A stretch of DNA of 64,000 nt from Rhynchopus euleeides (GCA_963210315.1 OY723258.1:868001-932000); one strand, 5' to 3'; counted from the stretch's first letter, positions 20,301 through 29,689 are shown. The notes: generated by a model from the letters alone, not told the origin. Numbers and translations: made by a program.

Positions 20301-21582
20301 AGGGGGCAGAGGTCTCGTTGTGTGCGAAGGTGTCGCGCGTCACATCGTAGACCCGGATTATGGCATCATCCCCTGCGACAAGGAGGTAGTCATGCGTCCC
20401 TGCGTGGACATGCCCCAGAGCCCACGGGGTGCTCTCGAGGTGCTCCATCACAATCATGTCGATGCGCTCCTTCCTCCGGAAGTGGGACATCACGTTGGAT
20501 ATGGTGGCGGTCTGCGTGTCCAGGCAGGATGAGGTTGGGACCGGGCAGCCCCCTTCGCGCTGTGCGAAGGCCTGCCCCACTTTCTTCTGCGCCTCGTCGT
20601 TGATTGCCTTCTGGCGCAGCTTCACGATGCTCTTCGGGAGGAGGGAGCTCAGCTCATCCGTATCAACAGACCTCTGGTCATACTGCTGTGGCACCGAAAA
20701 CTCATGCCGGTATGCAACCTCGGAGCGAGGGCCGCCAGTGCGCTGCTTCCGTTTCCCTCGATAGCTCCGGATGAGGTCGCCTGTGTTGGAGTCTAACACA
20801 GAGATGACCCTGTCGATAGATGCGGTGACAATGAACCCCGACGCGTTGAGAGGGAGGCACGGCGGGATGTAGATCATGTCAGTGATCCACGCGCTTCCAT
20901 TCAGGATTGTCCTCTCGTGCTCCAGGGTGGTGGCGCGCCACATCTTGACTGTCCCATCCTGGCTTCCGGAGAAGACGGTGGAGTGGCGTGGGTGGAAGAC
21001 GACTCGGGTGACCGTGTCGCTGTGCTGGACCCAGCGTGTCGGGTCGGACCCGATCTGACAGGGGACTTTGAGATGCGACTCCTGATACGCCTTTGCGGCA
21101 GGCCCCTTCGCGATGTCGTTCGCAACGGAGGAGTTTGTGAGGAGGAAGCTCACCAGCTCATCCCATCCGACCATCCCGTTGGCGTTGACGTCGATCCTCA
21201 AAAAAATCTCATGAAGCTCCATGTCTGACAGCTCAAAGACGCTCCGAAACGCCTCGGTGAATGCCTCGATATTGAGCGACTCTCTGATAAGCCCATCAGG
21301 CGCCGCCTCCTCGCCAGTCGCCTTCTGGAATGCGCTGCGGAGCTCCTCAAGCGACACGTCATCCAGCTTCATCACCCCGCCCTGGCTCGGCCTGTCCTTA
21401 AAGGCCTCTATGCAGTCAAACGACACCCTCCCCCGCAGCTTCCCCACAGCCTGCGCGCCTCCCCTCGGCGGCGGCGGTGCGGGTGCCAGGGCTTGCTCTG
21501 CAGGGGTCCCGGAGGGCAGGCCCTGAGACTGCATCGCCTCCCCACCCGCAGCCACGCCGGCATCGCCCCCAGGGTGTGGCAT
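14374..21582 (-). CDS. Giant WD40-repeat protein with EF-hand (WDR49/WDR64/EFCAB8-like)
   Basis: A single exon of 2,402 residues. A complete EF-hand calcium loop sits at 131-142 (DVNANGMVGWDE, with D131, N133, N135 and E142). WD40 repeats run from about 185 to 1,200, for example FSGSQDGTVKMW (~205-215), LVTLSADKVLKVWDL and LLTGTRDGTVLIWNY, interrupted by low-complexity inserts. This EF-hand plus double-propeller order is that of the WDR49/WDR64/EFCAB8 family, found mainly in organisms with motile cilia. The remaining ~1,200 residues are Gly/Pro/Ser-rich, with poly-Gly and a poly-Gln run, and are probably disordered. A CAG at 21596-21598 lies 13 nt before the ATG, behind a C/T-rich stretch. 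A ciliary scaffold role is inferred from the family. Confidence 0.88.
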   Translation of the reverse strand: MPHPGGDAGVAAGGEAMQSQGLPSGTPAEQALAPAPPPPRGGAQAVGKLRGRVSFDCIEAFKDRPSQGGVMKLDDVSLEELRSAFQKATGEEAAPDGLIRESLNIEAFTEAFRSVFELSDMELHEIFLRIDVNANGMVGWDELVSFLLTNSSVANDIAKGPAAKAYQESHLKVPCQIGSDPTRWVQHSDTVTRVVFHPRHSTVFSGSQDGTVKMWRATTLEHERTILNGSAWITDMIYIPPCLPLNASGFIVTASIDRVISVLDSNTGDLIRSYRGKRKQRTGGPRSEVAYRHEFSVPQQYDQRSVDTDELSSLLPKSIVKLRQKAINDEAQKKVGQAFAQREGGCPVPTSSCLDTQTATISNVMSHFRRKERIDMIVMEHLESTPWALGHVHAGTHDYLLVAGDDAIIRVYDVTRDTFAHNETSAPCLNYPGHSIAGGGARAGASQHLTAGWHTGHSGAVTKLLVAASLDSIVTSGVDTTLRLHDIETGGPLRVLGVPSLGDSADTPGSHPGLGLRGGGGGGLSSALMIDRVDTDAGHQKAVLSFAWCEERRLLASCGAERNVLVWNPFISKPIVTLKGHRAPVLDACFNTEENHLVTLSADKVLKVWDLRTFQPIQTIVDQNRYPGQKIAVGALAYDARNRRVVTASTRLHAHSCLSCKFRSSGGGEDQDKEAQPSGGDGGAAVAKQGDGGGGSDKAFPPSAAKGAADAGVAVPASGPTLLQNIPRHDSTFRLIGTLYSAAFQQLLTVDEHRIIIWNARNQKPIINWSVPGGISSIAFDDNERRLLTGTRDGTVLIWNYSNAQFLKTCANIDGNRVFDEEAVLAIEGSNAGSAAPPPQQAPPVARPGSPEGMKVALESPRGGTPGRKPLAEASSPKPMGKPKGAFRPRQTQAEKGGQPNLSTAVLRKRDLLRKSMDTDVAFCCFVIQEEPTTQKMIVSGKGDRVYLYEDTDTDAEVPFFRSIKLNDSDVGVSSCVFLPPNMLVVGTCSGGLSLVYLAEQGRPTSIPRRSKVRHIGCLPGPVRAEGRIKLAEKQTYINITSVDCVCECLVLLRRTLRFIFASHGDGYISVWDLPPDRPKQCKGEAFSFIASNEKGEGVPSIVANDAETKLFCATTAGYFIVYDVSELDRRSESLVMGNIVRTVGHRLVQCSITQLTYLTKVAMLVVSCSNSTHLIVTEEGYKASVIGLHSFDFSSQRISAYLPDLPESASGMSLRKHTYVLFLLDHLEEAAEEWRRGSLAESLGDVGATPPTGGLGAKGVAGCLVSTGSLLWPLGQNVAAALPQQTCPSITRSATDLMLALQRGFPRDFPADPPPQPPPHPEPPVAGGTPTPPPLSDPTVEEGALPAGAEKPQPAPPDTSKPGDGTAAQQALSPSPPSGVSKALQPGGGKGKGNPLPGAGKGGSALGTMAAVAAVASAHRRTKNAPKLSLEAEFREALESLCEKLPQCVTLEEAVPAGGAVSPPPPALLRFQMAGSAQAPASQTPAKSGPALLKRENRPSPLESIQVVFSPEPDARGGDARYRGGGLGHRSFSKSTMGGGGGGVASGGSISRAGSRVSLKWRGGDGGGSGAGSGVGFGEQNNTRPSAAGPTGVVVRPPPRCRFTDQPLTGVETMSPRQPREGSSDGDIGPNPNRSGKKPDPAPPRHATLGSPPPPRGRVAAQQQQQQHITFVGRDGLPVSHPPGSSTDAKSIQHQQSRGCGGAGGSSTRSGRGVGGGTASGSECGVGGSSVIDGDCHRELGGSEWVAPAATPWRREKDELHDPNFFYNKMKQRKGVGGLRIFTSHFAGIRSSSSGAGGGGGGTDTTTAPPQSCSGSSVGGETSASGILPTGLPQASPPLRRKPTAKYRYPPGMAGREEGRSGGGGGSSRGGSIHTTPGVPLAGETDGVGGVGGAAPALFASNSQLDLYKVSGRHWRYHDEEETPGGGACEATPESSDRPSPLCFSSSSSSSPSSPQPSDGSEVGDCGRKRRRVTSTSTTSTHPTPQQHQLEVHVGDSPGCLYHHTTPEPGALCLPFSGASHPMIADGEVAVALREGRRSFAQAPPLTPVASSPPMSWRAQLAPQSPGSPRRSPRGGGGGGGGVAEESPPSPLMWVSCEDDVSCASPESRKMQRRNRLGGAGNDVSLAGQSNQAQQIGSRRQSMLGQPTPLLSRGWGLLGGGGPLGGGGGGGGAAPKPGGGGAEVVYSVSQGSSVVSRRELAMRQGDFDRELCSHNQRVAAGAAARDGDPLGDGGVQPGGITVTAAGEPNPVAAVGKASSLAAVLGKMSTVVTALQHFGGPRAGEGGEPAEDAEKEKEGGGCRAATPPSSASSRSSSAEIQDRIALLKSQAACAETSRRSKKFMGPGTGKASRGALLVELSEVSDPKGRHRRLVTQGLLATGASAPAPGAAPATAQRGGVDG

Positions 21583-21761
21583 TCAGCGGAGTGCGCTGCG
21601 AAGCCCGGTGGGGGGAACACAGAGCACTCTGGGGATGGGTGGCAGGCGGAGATACAGAGGGACGAGGGGGGGAAAAGGCAGGGGGTGAATAAGCGACAAT
21701 CAACTGCGCAGCATGGTGGAGGAGGAGAAGGAGGAAGAGGAGGAGGGCTGAGAAGCGGAGG

Positions 21762-21830
<69 letters not shown>

Positions 21831-22945
21831 GGAATCTCAAAGGTTGATATCCCCTCACTCGGTATGCAGTTTGTGTGTCCGAGATCCAACGTGTGTGTGG
21901 GAGGGGGGGAAGGGGGGCATTTCGGTTCGTTCGATCCGGGTTCCCAACCCACCCGGTTCCTACCCCGTTCTCTCCCACCTTTGATGACGACGACACGCAA
22001 GCCCCGGCGGGGCAGAACATGAGGTGCCCCCTCATGCCCTCCCCCCGTGGCCAGACCCCCTCCCCGCCCCCATCGCACCACCCTCCCACCCTAGCCCCCC
22101 TTTCCAAAAAAACACAGATCCGTTCGGTTGATCCCCTGGCTTCCTCCTTTGTCTTTGTTCCCCTCGGGGGCAATCCGGGCTGGCCCGAGGGGGGTGAAAA
22201 GCGATAAGCAAAAGACATGGCCTGGTCCTCACCTCCCCCACCCCCCACTCCCCCAAACCCTCGTCGTGCGGTGATGTGAATGATGATCGTTGCGTCGCCT
22301 CTCCGCTGATGTGATTTTCCCAAGGGGAGGGGGAAAAAAATGCCATGCGTCGGCAGAAAAGAATACAAGAAAGTAGAGTATACAGAGAGAGAGGGCAAGG
22401 CGGGGCTACACCATAGACTCGCTGAGCCATGGAGTAAAATCGCTGGCTTCGACACTACAGACACACACATGTCCCACTTCCATCCACGTCAAACATCCAT
22501 TTCCTTCTGAGATGATTTCTTAAGGCGTTCTGCCACAGTATGATTGGCTACGGTAGAAAGAGACAGATTTGACGTGCGCCCCCCCCCTCACAACCTAAAG
22601 GAGGGGACGTAAAAAGGAGGGTGGGCAGGGCTAGCGTTGGGGGGTGGGGGGGGTTCTTTTTGGATTGGGTCTAGAACCAGCAACCAAAAAAAACAAAGAA
22701 GTAAAAGAGGGTTGGTATCCACTTGTCCCGCTTGTGAAGACAACCACAGGCGGGGTGTGTTGCACGGAGGCCATGTTCAACTCAGCAAGCTGGCACTTCC
22801 AAAGGAAGATTTGCACCACGGTGCGAGGTGTATGTGTTCAGGGCATATCCGAGACGGCTGGCGGTGTGTTTATTGGAGGCGGTGAGGAGGATCAGGAGGA
22901 GGCAGATGGATGGGCACGGAGCACGCAGCACCATAGCGGGGGTGC
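21583..22945. other. Intergenic with microsatellite, no gene seen
   Basis: Separates the WD40 gene from the end of RPL26. Apart from the long GT repeat it holds G- and C-rich low-complexity DNA and no supported gene. Confidence 0.5.
21762..21828. repeat. (GT)n microsatellite, ~67 bp
   Basis: An uninterrupted GT/AC dinucleotide run about 180 bp upstream of the WD40 gene start, next to a GGA/GAG-rich stretch. Length is likely to vary between strains. Confidence 0.97.
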
Positions 22946-24041
22946 TTATTCAACGTCGGTCATCTTCTGGAAGGTGGCCGCCTGGTTGGACCCCTTGCGG
23001 GACAGCATCCGCTTGCGGTCGTTGTCCAGCTTCAGCTGCACAACTTGCACGTTGGAGGGGTGCAGCGGGATCTGTGGTGGGAGAGAGAAGCGTGGGTAGG
23101 CATGCATGTCACCAAAGTGGGTTTGCTCATCTCGGGGCACAACTCGCTCCTCGGTGTGCTCCGGAAAGTATTCAGGTGGTGAGGGCATTTCTTGCAATAA
23201 CGTACCAAGTCATGGTAAAAAGGACTGTTGGCAGCGCCCGTATAGACACGCATCCACATGCAGGTGCGCACAAACGCACACAAGCACACCAAGGTGCAGT
23301 TATTCTGCCCCTCGTAGTGAAGACCCCTGAAGGCTGACTCGGCAGCACGTATGACGATGTGTTTGATTTACTGACAACGTGATGTGGCATGGCCTGTGCC
23401 CGCCACTGCATGCAGCTGCGCCCCACCCTGTCCTTGCCCTGCTATCATACCTGCACGCTGCTGCCGTTGCCCTTCTCGTTGGTCAGCTTGTCAATGTGGA
23501 TGGCCCACTTCTTACGGTAGCACGCCACGATGCGCCCGTCACGGCCCTTGTGCGTGCCACGCGTCACCTTGACGGTGTCGTCCTGTGAGGGGTTGTTTTG
23601 CAAAGTCCGAAGGAACTCAAACACCGTCACCTGCAATCTGCAACCTCTGACGCTGTGCCCCCACCCATCCTCGATACGGGACCCAAAACAAAAACACGCT
23701 ACACAGGACAACAGGGCCAGGGCGCGACCCAATGACCCAATACCATCCAGGCATACCTTGCGCAGGGGCACGGAACGGACGTTGTACTTGCCACGCAGCT
23801 CCTTGCTGAGGGGCGCGCTCATGATGACGCGACGCACCTGCAGACGTGGTGGGGTGTGGTGGACACTTGCCGACGGCCAATGTTGGGTGCAGAAATACCC
23901 CCCTCCCCACCCCCTCCACTGTAATATCTCTCGAAACGCCCCACCCACCTCCAACCACCCCTGGGCGTCAGCCCAACATACGCTGCTCGGCGCCGTGAAG
24001 TGGGCCTTCCTCTGCTTGCGGCGGCTGATGGTCATCGTCAT
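22946..24041 (-). CDS. RPL26: Ribosomal protein L26 (uL24), four exons
   Basis: Exons 24041-23982, 23837-23757, 23582-23451 and 23071-22946, all phase 0, give 132 residues that align from end to end with eukaryotic RPL26/uL24 of the large cytosolic subunit: SRRKQRKAHFTAPSS, then IMSAPLSKELRGKYNVRSVPLRK, then the KOW-type stretch DDTVKVTRGTHKGRDGR, then IPLHPSNVQVVQLKLDNDRK. Donors are GTATGT, GTATGC and GTATGA. The N-terminus is a few residues shorter than in animals; ATG codons at 24041 and 24035 are both possible. A CAG at 24050-24052 lies 8 nt before the ATG, but behind an A run rather than pyrimidines. Strongly expressed housekeeping gene by family. Confidence 0.96.
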
Positions 24042-25547
24042 TTTTCCTCCTGTTTTTTTTTGCCGCCTGGACACCGGTGGGTGGATGGGTGAACACTGCA
24101 CCATGCAAAGAAGGCCTGCCATTCCCTCGGCCCTGACAAATCACAACGCGCACCAGATACAGGAGCGGGGGCGGGGCGACGGGGCGGGAGGGGGCCAGCT
24201 GAGCTCGCTCTGAGGGGCAGGGCCGTAGTTGGGTTTTTCGGATGTCGTGGAGATGGTCGGAATCACCGGGAGAGTGAGGGCGGTGGGAGTTGTTGTGCGG
24301 GATAATTTGTTGTGTTGGAGTGTTGGTGATGTTGATGGATGACGCAAGGTCAGGAATCCAGCGTGCAGCACACCTCCGACTTCACAAAGAAAGTTCTCCT
24401 TGCAACGCTCCGCTATTGTGCCCCTGGGGTAAGAGAGGGCATGTGCGGTGGGGTGCCTTCATTGAACATTTGCTCTTTGGGCCCGTGCACCTCCCTGTGC
24501 CCTTGCCTCTCTCCCACTCCCTCTGGTGGTAACTTGAACGGCAGGGCTTCCCCCGTTGCTGCTTCGGCAGATCTGTCAATTGTTACTCTAAAAACATGTT
24601 CTGAAAAATCTAATACAATGCACGGACGGAATAAATGGCCTCCTCCAAAGCCAGGAGAGGCCAGCGTACAAGACGTCGGGTGAAGGGGGGGTGAATCGTG
24701 AATTGGTGGGGGAAAGACAATACTTACGTACAGAGGATGGTGTGCAAACTGGCACCCCTTTTTTTATGATTTTTTTCGCGAAGTCGCCGAGGGGGGGGGA
24801 GTGGGGTGGGAAGTCCATGCTGGGGTGGGCAAGGGAGGGCAACAAAGGCACTGCCCCCCCCAGGGTGGGATTCCTTTTGTGAAAAAAAAGGCCAGAACAC
24901 CCTGTCCAGCACCAGCCATGACATCCACTGTGATGCCAGCATTTCCGAGTCTTGCTGGGTTATTGGAGAGCAACCCATATGCGTTTGGTACATTATACTT
25001 TCTGTCCCACCACGAAATCCGATGGAATGCGGGGAAGCCCACTGCTGTACACAGGTGTGGACAAACAAGCCGCTGCCAGCTTGAAATCGACAACCTGATC
25101 TTGGCGTGTTGGGCCATATTGCATCGACACAACACAGTCCGCAGCATCACCCGCTAATAGGTAATTCATTCAAACCAGGTGTGCCGAACACCAATCTGTC
25201 CATCCCATGCGGGTTTGCCTCGAAAGGAACGCACGGAAAGGCGATCGACGCACAGGCATGGGAGAGTGGATCTACACTTCTAGCTGTGCAGAACAGTCAA
25301 CACACCCATAAACAAACTGTTTAGCTGCAACTGTGGGTTAAACGGGCTGTATACAGGGCTATGGCAGGGCAGGGCAACACACACACACACACACACGCAT
25401 GAAACTTTTTTTTGGAAAAGCCGCGGTGACCGGGCAGCGATTTCACTGGGAAGATTTTGGGGTAAAAATCATCAAAAAAAAAAAAGCCCGGCCACCAGGG
25501 CTGTTCCTAACTGGGGGGCTTGTTCCCCACTTTCAGGATTCTGAACT

Positions 25548-25660
25548 TTTTTTCTAAGAATTTTTGTAAGGGGAAAAAAAGTTTTTTTCTAAGAATTTTG
25601 TTAGGGGATTTTTTTCTAAGGTTGTTTCGCAGAGAAAAAAACTTTTTCTAAGTTTTCCCC
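25548..25660. repeat. AT-rich imperfect tandem repeat (TTTTTCTAAGAATTTT units)
   Basis: Three to four imperfect units of about 35 bp built from a T run, CTAAGAATTTT and a GGGG/A-run spacer. A reverse-complement relative (AAAATTCTTAGAAAAA) lies near 26,622-26,640, so the pair may mark the ends of an old element. Confidence 0.65.
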
Positions 25661-25737
25661 AGTCGACAGGGCGCGCACAAGGATGGAAGGGAAGTCTGTC
25701 CCACGTACCGTTCGCCTTGCTGGCCAACTGGAGAGCC

Positions 25738-25800
25738 AGACGTTCACTACCGTGGCCTCCGGCGGCTGGGGGGCTCCGCCCCCCAGACCCCCCTGTGGCG
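25738..25800 (+). repeat. GC-rich hairpin repeat, copy 2
   Basis: Same ~55-bp unit as at 11,497-11,560, plus orientation: GTTCACTACCGTGGCCTCC, then GGCGG, then the 8-bp stem CTGGGGGG/CCCCCCAG, ending ACCCCCCTGTGG. Confidence 0.9.
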
Positions 25801-25829
25801 TACGTCTCGTACTCAAGTCCTTCGAATCC

Positions 25830-25970
25830 CATCAGGTCGGGGTCCAACCACTCCAGTCGCCTCTGAGGACGCAGCCAACTCGCACAGAATCTGTACGCCC
25901 ACACGAACAGATGTTCGCTACCGTGGCCTCCGGCGGCTGGGGGGCACCGCCCCCCAGACCCCCCATGTAG
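25830..25970 (+). repeat. GC-rich hairpin repeat, copy 3, with longer shared flank
   Basis: Hairpin unit at 25,915-25,970 preceded by ~80 bp that also matches the flank of the copy at 26,930-27,070 (CTCAGGAGGACGCA-like, then CACAGAATCTGTAC). The repeated unit is therefore about 130 bp, with the hairpin at its right end. Confidence 0.85.
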
Positions 25971-25990
25971 CGTGTGCCCGTCCATCTATC

Positions 25991-26122
25991 TCACTTCCCC
26001 GGGTACAGTGCAGCGTAGGAGGTCAGCGCCGCATCCATGAAGCGCTTCTTCGAAGCCTGACTGACATCGGACAGGAGGTCGGGCTCCCCACCTGGGAGGT
26101 ACACTTGCCGCGTTCGCGACAT
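25991..26122 (-). CDS. Possible 43-residue ORF or last exon
   Basis: ATG at 26122 to TGA at 25991, mixed normal composition (MSRTRQVYLPGGEPDLLSDV and onward, ending ALYPGK). A CGTTTCAG acceptor-like site lies 21 nt before the ATG. No family recognised. It sits between copies of the hairpin repeat, so it may be a fragment of a mobile element or the end of a spliced gene whose other exons I cannot find. Confidence 0.28.
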   Translation of the reverse strand: MSRTRQVYLPGGEPDLLSDVSQASKKRFMDAALTSYAALYPGK

Positions 26123-26929
26123 GCGTGACACGCGACACGCTACCTGAAACGTGAGTGTGCCTTGCTAACACGGGCATTTCAACGGTCTGCCGACGACCGT
26201 CCCCCAAACCAGTAAACCAGCAGTTTTGGAAAATCGGAGAGATCACCCTACTGCGCTGAATATGGTGCGCACCACTGCAAAAATCCCCGGGAGCTTTTGG
26301 GCTTTCAGACCTGAAGGGGCCAGCAGGTGGGTGGCGTCGGGGAGTGGCAGCTTTGTAACTGTCCTCCAGCTGCTGGCATGTCCAGCCCTGCGAGAGTGCC
26401 AAGGTGTATTGAGTCCCTGCGGAGCACAACCCCCGATGAGAACGAGTGCCAGATGATCCTCATTCATTTTCAGCTGTAACGCGCATGAGGGGCACTCTCT
26501 GCCGCAAGCATCTCTGGGCATCACTCGAGAGCTGTCAATGATGACGCGGAGAGAAATCAGAGAAAGTCCCGCCTGACGGGCACGCGCCTGGAAACTGTGG
26601 GGGGGCGAGCAAAAAATTCCTTGTAAAAATTCTTAGAAAAAACCTGGTTCCCCGACCCAAAAAACCTGGAAAAAGGGCTCGTTCCCCGCCCAGGCCTGCC
26701 GGCCACCCAGGAAGATTTTCTTCCTGCACTATTTGTGGTGCGGGGGAGGCGGGATGGGGCAGGGATAAGGTGGGTAGGTGCGCAGCGACCCACACTCCAC
26801 ACACCCACACCTCGAATGCAGACACAAACCACACTTTTTAGATCTCGTCCAGAGAATAAAATCGTGCGAAAGAATTATGAGACCTGGACAACCCCCCCTG
26901 ACGTATGCCTGTCGACCAAGCCCTTTGGG

Positions 26930-27070
26930 ATCATATCAGGTCATGGAATCCAGAGACCGCCCTCAGGAGGACGCACCCAACTCACCACAGAATCTGTACC
27001 CCACAAGGAACAGGTGTTCGCTACCGTGGCCTCCGGCGGCTGGGGGGCTCCGCCCCCCAGACCCCCCTGT
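26930..27070 (+). repeat. GC-rich hairpin repeat, copy 4
   Basis: Matches copy 3 over ~130 bp, including the flanking CACAGAATCTGTAC and the hairpin unit at 27,015-27,070. Confidence 0.88.
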
Positions 27071-27415
27071 GGACCTCTTTGCATTCTCTGGACCACCTCT
27101 AAGGGTGCACCACTCTTCTCCAGGGTCAAACTGCATATTCCCACGTTTTCTCGTGTTTCTGAACGGGGTCTAATAAAAGATGGACTCATCCGCAGAACAC
27201 GTCCGGGGGCACCATGTATTCCAATGTTCCGAAACATGCCATTTTCGGGGTTTTTCGGGTCACCTGCGGTGCCCACGGCCCAAAATATGGGGTGAAACGG
27301 GTCACCGAAAACCAAGAACGACTGAGTATAAGTACCGGGGTTTTGGCCGCTTTTTGTCAGAAGCTTCAGGTATGACTGGAGGGGTGCGGGCTTGTGATTT
27401 GTGTGGTATGTACGT

Positions 27416-27448
27416 GCCCTCCGGGCGCGCGAAGCGCGCCCGGAGGGC
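27416..27448. repeat. 15-bp perfect GC hairpin (GCGCGAAGCGC family)
   Basis: Stem 27416-27430 pairs without mismatch with 27434-27448 around a 3-nt GAA loop. A run of A follows at ~27,465. Same core as the hairpins at 11.23, 53.23 and 57.64 kb. Confidence 0.85.
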
Positions 27449-27585
27449 GCGCCTCGCCTGCGCGAAAAAAAAAATCCTGGCAGTTTAAAAAAATCTTCCT
27501 GGCTGTGGACCCCCCTGGAAGACCAGTGAAATCCCTGTGACCGGGGCAGGCAAAAAAAAAAGGTGAAACACTTCCGGTTTTTCTC

Positions 27586-28915
27586 CTAGAGGATATCAAC
27601 CTTCCTCTGCTGCCGCGCCCCATCCCCGACCCTGCCGGACCCCCTCGACTGCCGCGAATGCCGCGACGCCACCGCAGACACCGCCGACCGGGGCGCAGCC
27701 ACCTCGCCACCTCCCCACGCCGCCGCACCCACCGACACCCCTCTCCTGCCACGCCCGCCCTCCCCCTGCGAGCCCCTCCGCTGCACCGCCTGGGAGAAGC
27801 GCTGCCCAGGGGGCGGGAGGGACGGCGGCGCGGCGCAGACCCTCGCTGCATCCGCACCCCCTCCACCCCCTGGCACCGCCGACGCAGGGGATGGGCCAGG
27901 GCCCTGCCTCCAGGCACCGACAACCTCACGCCAATGCTCCCGGAGGTAGCGGTGGGAGAGGCCGGGGAGAAACTCCTGCAGAACATCCGCAACATCGGCA
28001 GGGCCGGAGGAGGGGTTTAACCGGACGACCCGGGCTGCGGCACGGCCTGCCTCTGCAGCATCCCCGTGCTCCAGACACCCGCGCAGCTTCGCTGCAGCAG
28101 GGCCCGCCGCAGCGCCGCAGGCGCTGGATGCGGCGGACGGCACGGGGGTCCGCCCCCCTCCCCCACCTCGCTGCTGCCCCGCACCCTGCAGCAGCACCTC
28201 CAGCTCCCGGAGGATCGCGGCGTCGTCCATGCCCTGCAGGGCAACCAGCTGCTGGTATGGCATATCCGCGGCGTGCGGCACACCACCCCCCCCCCCCTCC
28301 TAAAGCGAAGGGGGAGGCGCCGTGGCGGCGCCCCGCCGGGCTGCCGGCCCCCCTGCAGCTGAAGTAGTCTGCATCCGCGATGCTCTCCGTGTCGTCGTGT
28401 GGGTCGCGCGTGTCGTGCGATTCCCAAAATGCGGACACGACAACGCTGTGGGGCTGGTGGGGTGTTGCAGAGCTTGGGGCAGGGCTGCTCCGCTGCAGGC
28501 GGGCCTGCGTGGAGCCCCTCCGCGACGCGCGGTGGAGCGGGAGAGACGGGGGTGGCCCCGAGCACCCCCCCTCCTGTGAGGTGGCGGCTCCTGGGGCCTT
28601 CCCGCCCCGCAGGGTGCCAACCTGCATCTCAGCCTGCAGCCTCCCCCGCGCCAGCGCCGCCTGTGCGGATTTCAGCAGCATCGCGGGGTCCCCCCCCGCG
28701 GCATGGCGTGTCTCCCCCGCAAACGCGCTGGGGGGCGAGATGCTGAAGTTGGTCAGCCCATCCCCTTCGTAGTCCGCGGTTGTCCCGCAGGGCAGTGGCG
28801 GGGGCGGTGGGGATGACAAGGGAGACCCGCCACAGCCTCCGGGCGATCCGGCGAGGGAGGAGCTGCTCAGCGACGACCCGCCCCACTCGGAGGACTGTGG
28901 GGCGGACCCATCCAT
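27586..28915 (-). CDS. Hypothetical Gly/Pro/Ser-rich protein; frame changes at a 12-C run
   Basis: From the ATG at 28915 a Ser/Gly/Pro-rich frame includes DTESIADADYFSC and reaches a run of 12 C at 28286-28297. Past it the sensible coding signal (MPYQQLVALQGMDDAAILRE, then a helical LEVLLQG, then ADVADVLQEFLPGLSHRYLR) continues in another frame to the stop at 27586. A miscounted homopolymer in the assembly is the simplest cause; a small intron or a real frameshift are alternatives. Family not recognised; the second half looks like a small helical domain followed by a disordered tail. No clear CAG acceptor is seen close to the ATG, unlike most neighbours. Confidence 0.5.
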
Positions 28916-29689
28916 CGGGGGTGGGTGGTGGGGGTGGTAGTGTTATTCCGTCAGGGCCTGGGCGATCCCACCCCCCCCGCCCCCCCACGGGAAAAAAAAT
29001 GTACGCGTTTGTGTGTATGTGGGTGTCTCTTCCCCACACGCCGCCGACGCCTGTTTGAGGGTGTGTGTGAGGAGGCAGGGGGAAGGAGAGGGAGAGTGAG
29101 TGTGTGTGCAGTCGGCGGAACTATCGTTGGGGGTGGGGTGGGTTGGGTGTCACCTGCGGCCTTGGTCCGACCCCCTCTGTCTGCTGCCTCTATATATAGT
29201 CTCTCTCCGGCGTGTGCTGAGTCTGGAGGATATAAAGGCCGATCTCCCCGATTATGCGAGGCGCACGGGAATGGTTTACTTTCTAACAGCGCACTTTCGA
29301 CCAACGCATCGAGGGTTCACTCTGGATGTGATGGGCAGACACAATAGGGCAATGCACACGTGAATTAACCCCCTCTGGGGTGGGGAACGCACCGAGCAAT
29401 CCTGCTCTTGGATGCGATCCCCACAGCACCCACGCGATAAAGAATTCAGGAAAGTGCAGGTGGTGCTTCGGAGACACAGGCACAGACACACATCCCTTCT
29501 CCATTCCCCCCCACCGTTCACCCCATCCTCATACATCACATCACAACACGACCACGCCGCATCCTGTCCGTCCTGCAGCACAGGGGTTAGTATAACCGGG
29601 GATAGAGTCTGCCCAAAACAGCACCGCCCATCTCCGCAAGAAGGGGTCGCACAGGGGTTCCTTTTCCAAATGTGGCAGCGCTTAGATCC
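28916..29689. other. Intergenic, no gene seen
   Basis: Between VPS25 and the start of the preceding minus-strand gene. Holds a TATA-like palindrome and nothing else recognisable. Confidence 0.5.
29190..29199. promoter_or_regulatory. TATA-like palindrome CTATATATAG
   Basis: Self-complementary, ~275 bp upstream of the minus-strand start at 28915. It could be a core promoter element, but in an organism with one-way gene arrays this is weak support. A similar CATATATATGG lies at 41,838-41,848, ~125 bp before the gene starting at 41717. Confidence 0.2.

Larger units (their letters stand above)
24042..25990. other. Intergenic, AT/GC low-complexity, no gene seen
   Basis: From RPL26 to a repeat-rich block. 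No family-level protein match and no RNA gene recognised. It includes an (AC)n run near 25,378-25,397 and an AT-rich tandem block. Confidence 0.5.
26123..27585. other. Repeat-rich intergenic region
   Basis: Contains hairpin repeat copy 4, the strong GC hairpin near 27.43 kb and A- and T-runs. No supported gene. Confidence 0.5.

Noticed and set aside
21762-21828. Repeat array that might be read as CRISPR or telomeric
   Set aside because: A plain GT dinucleotide run; no spacers and no telomere-type unit. No CRISPR-like array occurs in the window.
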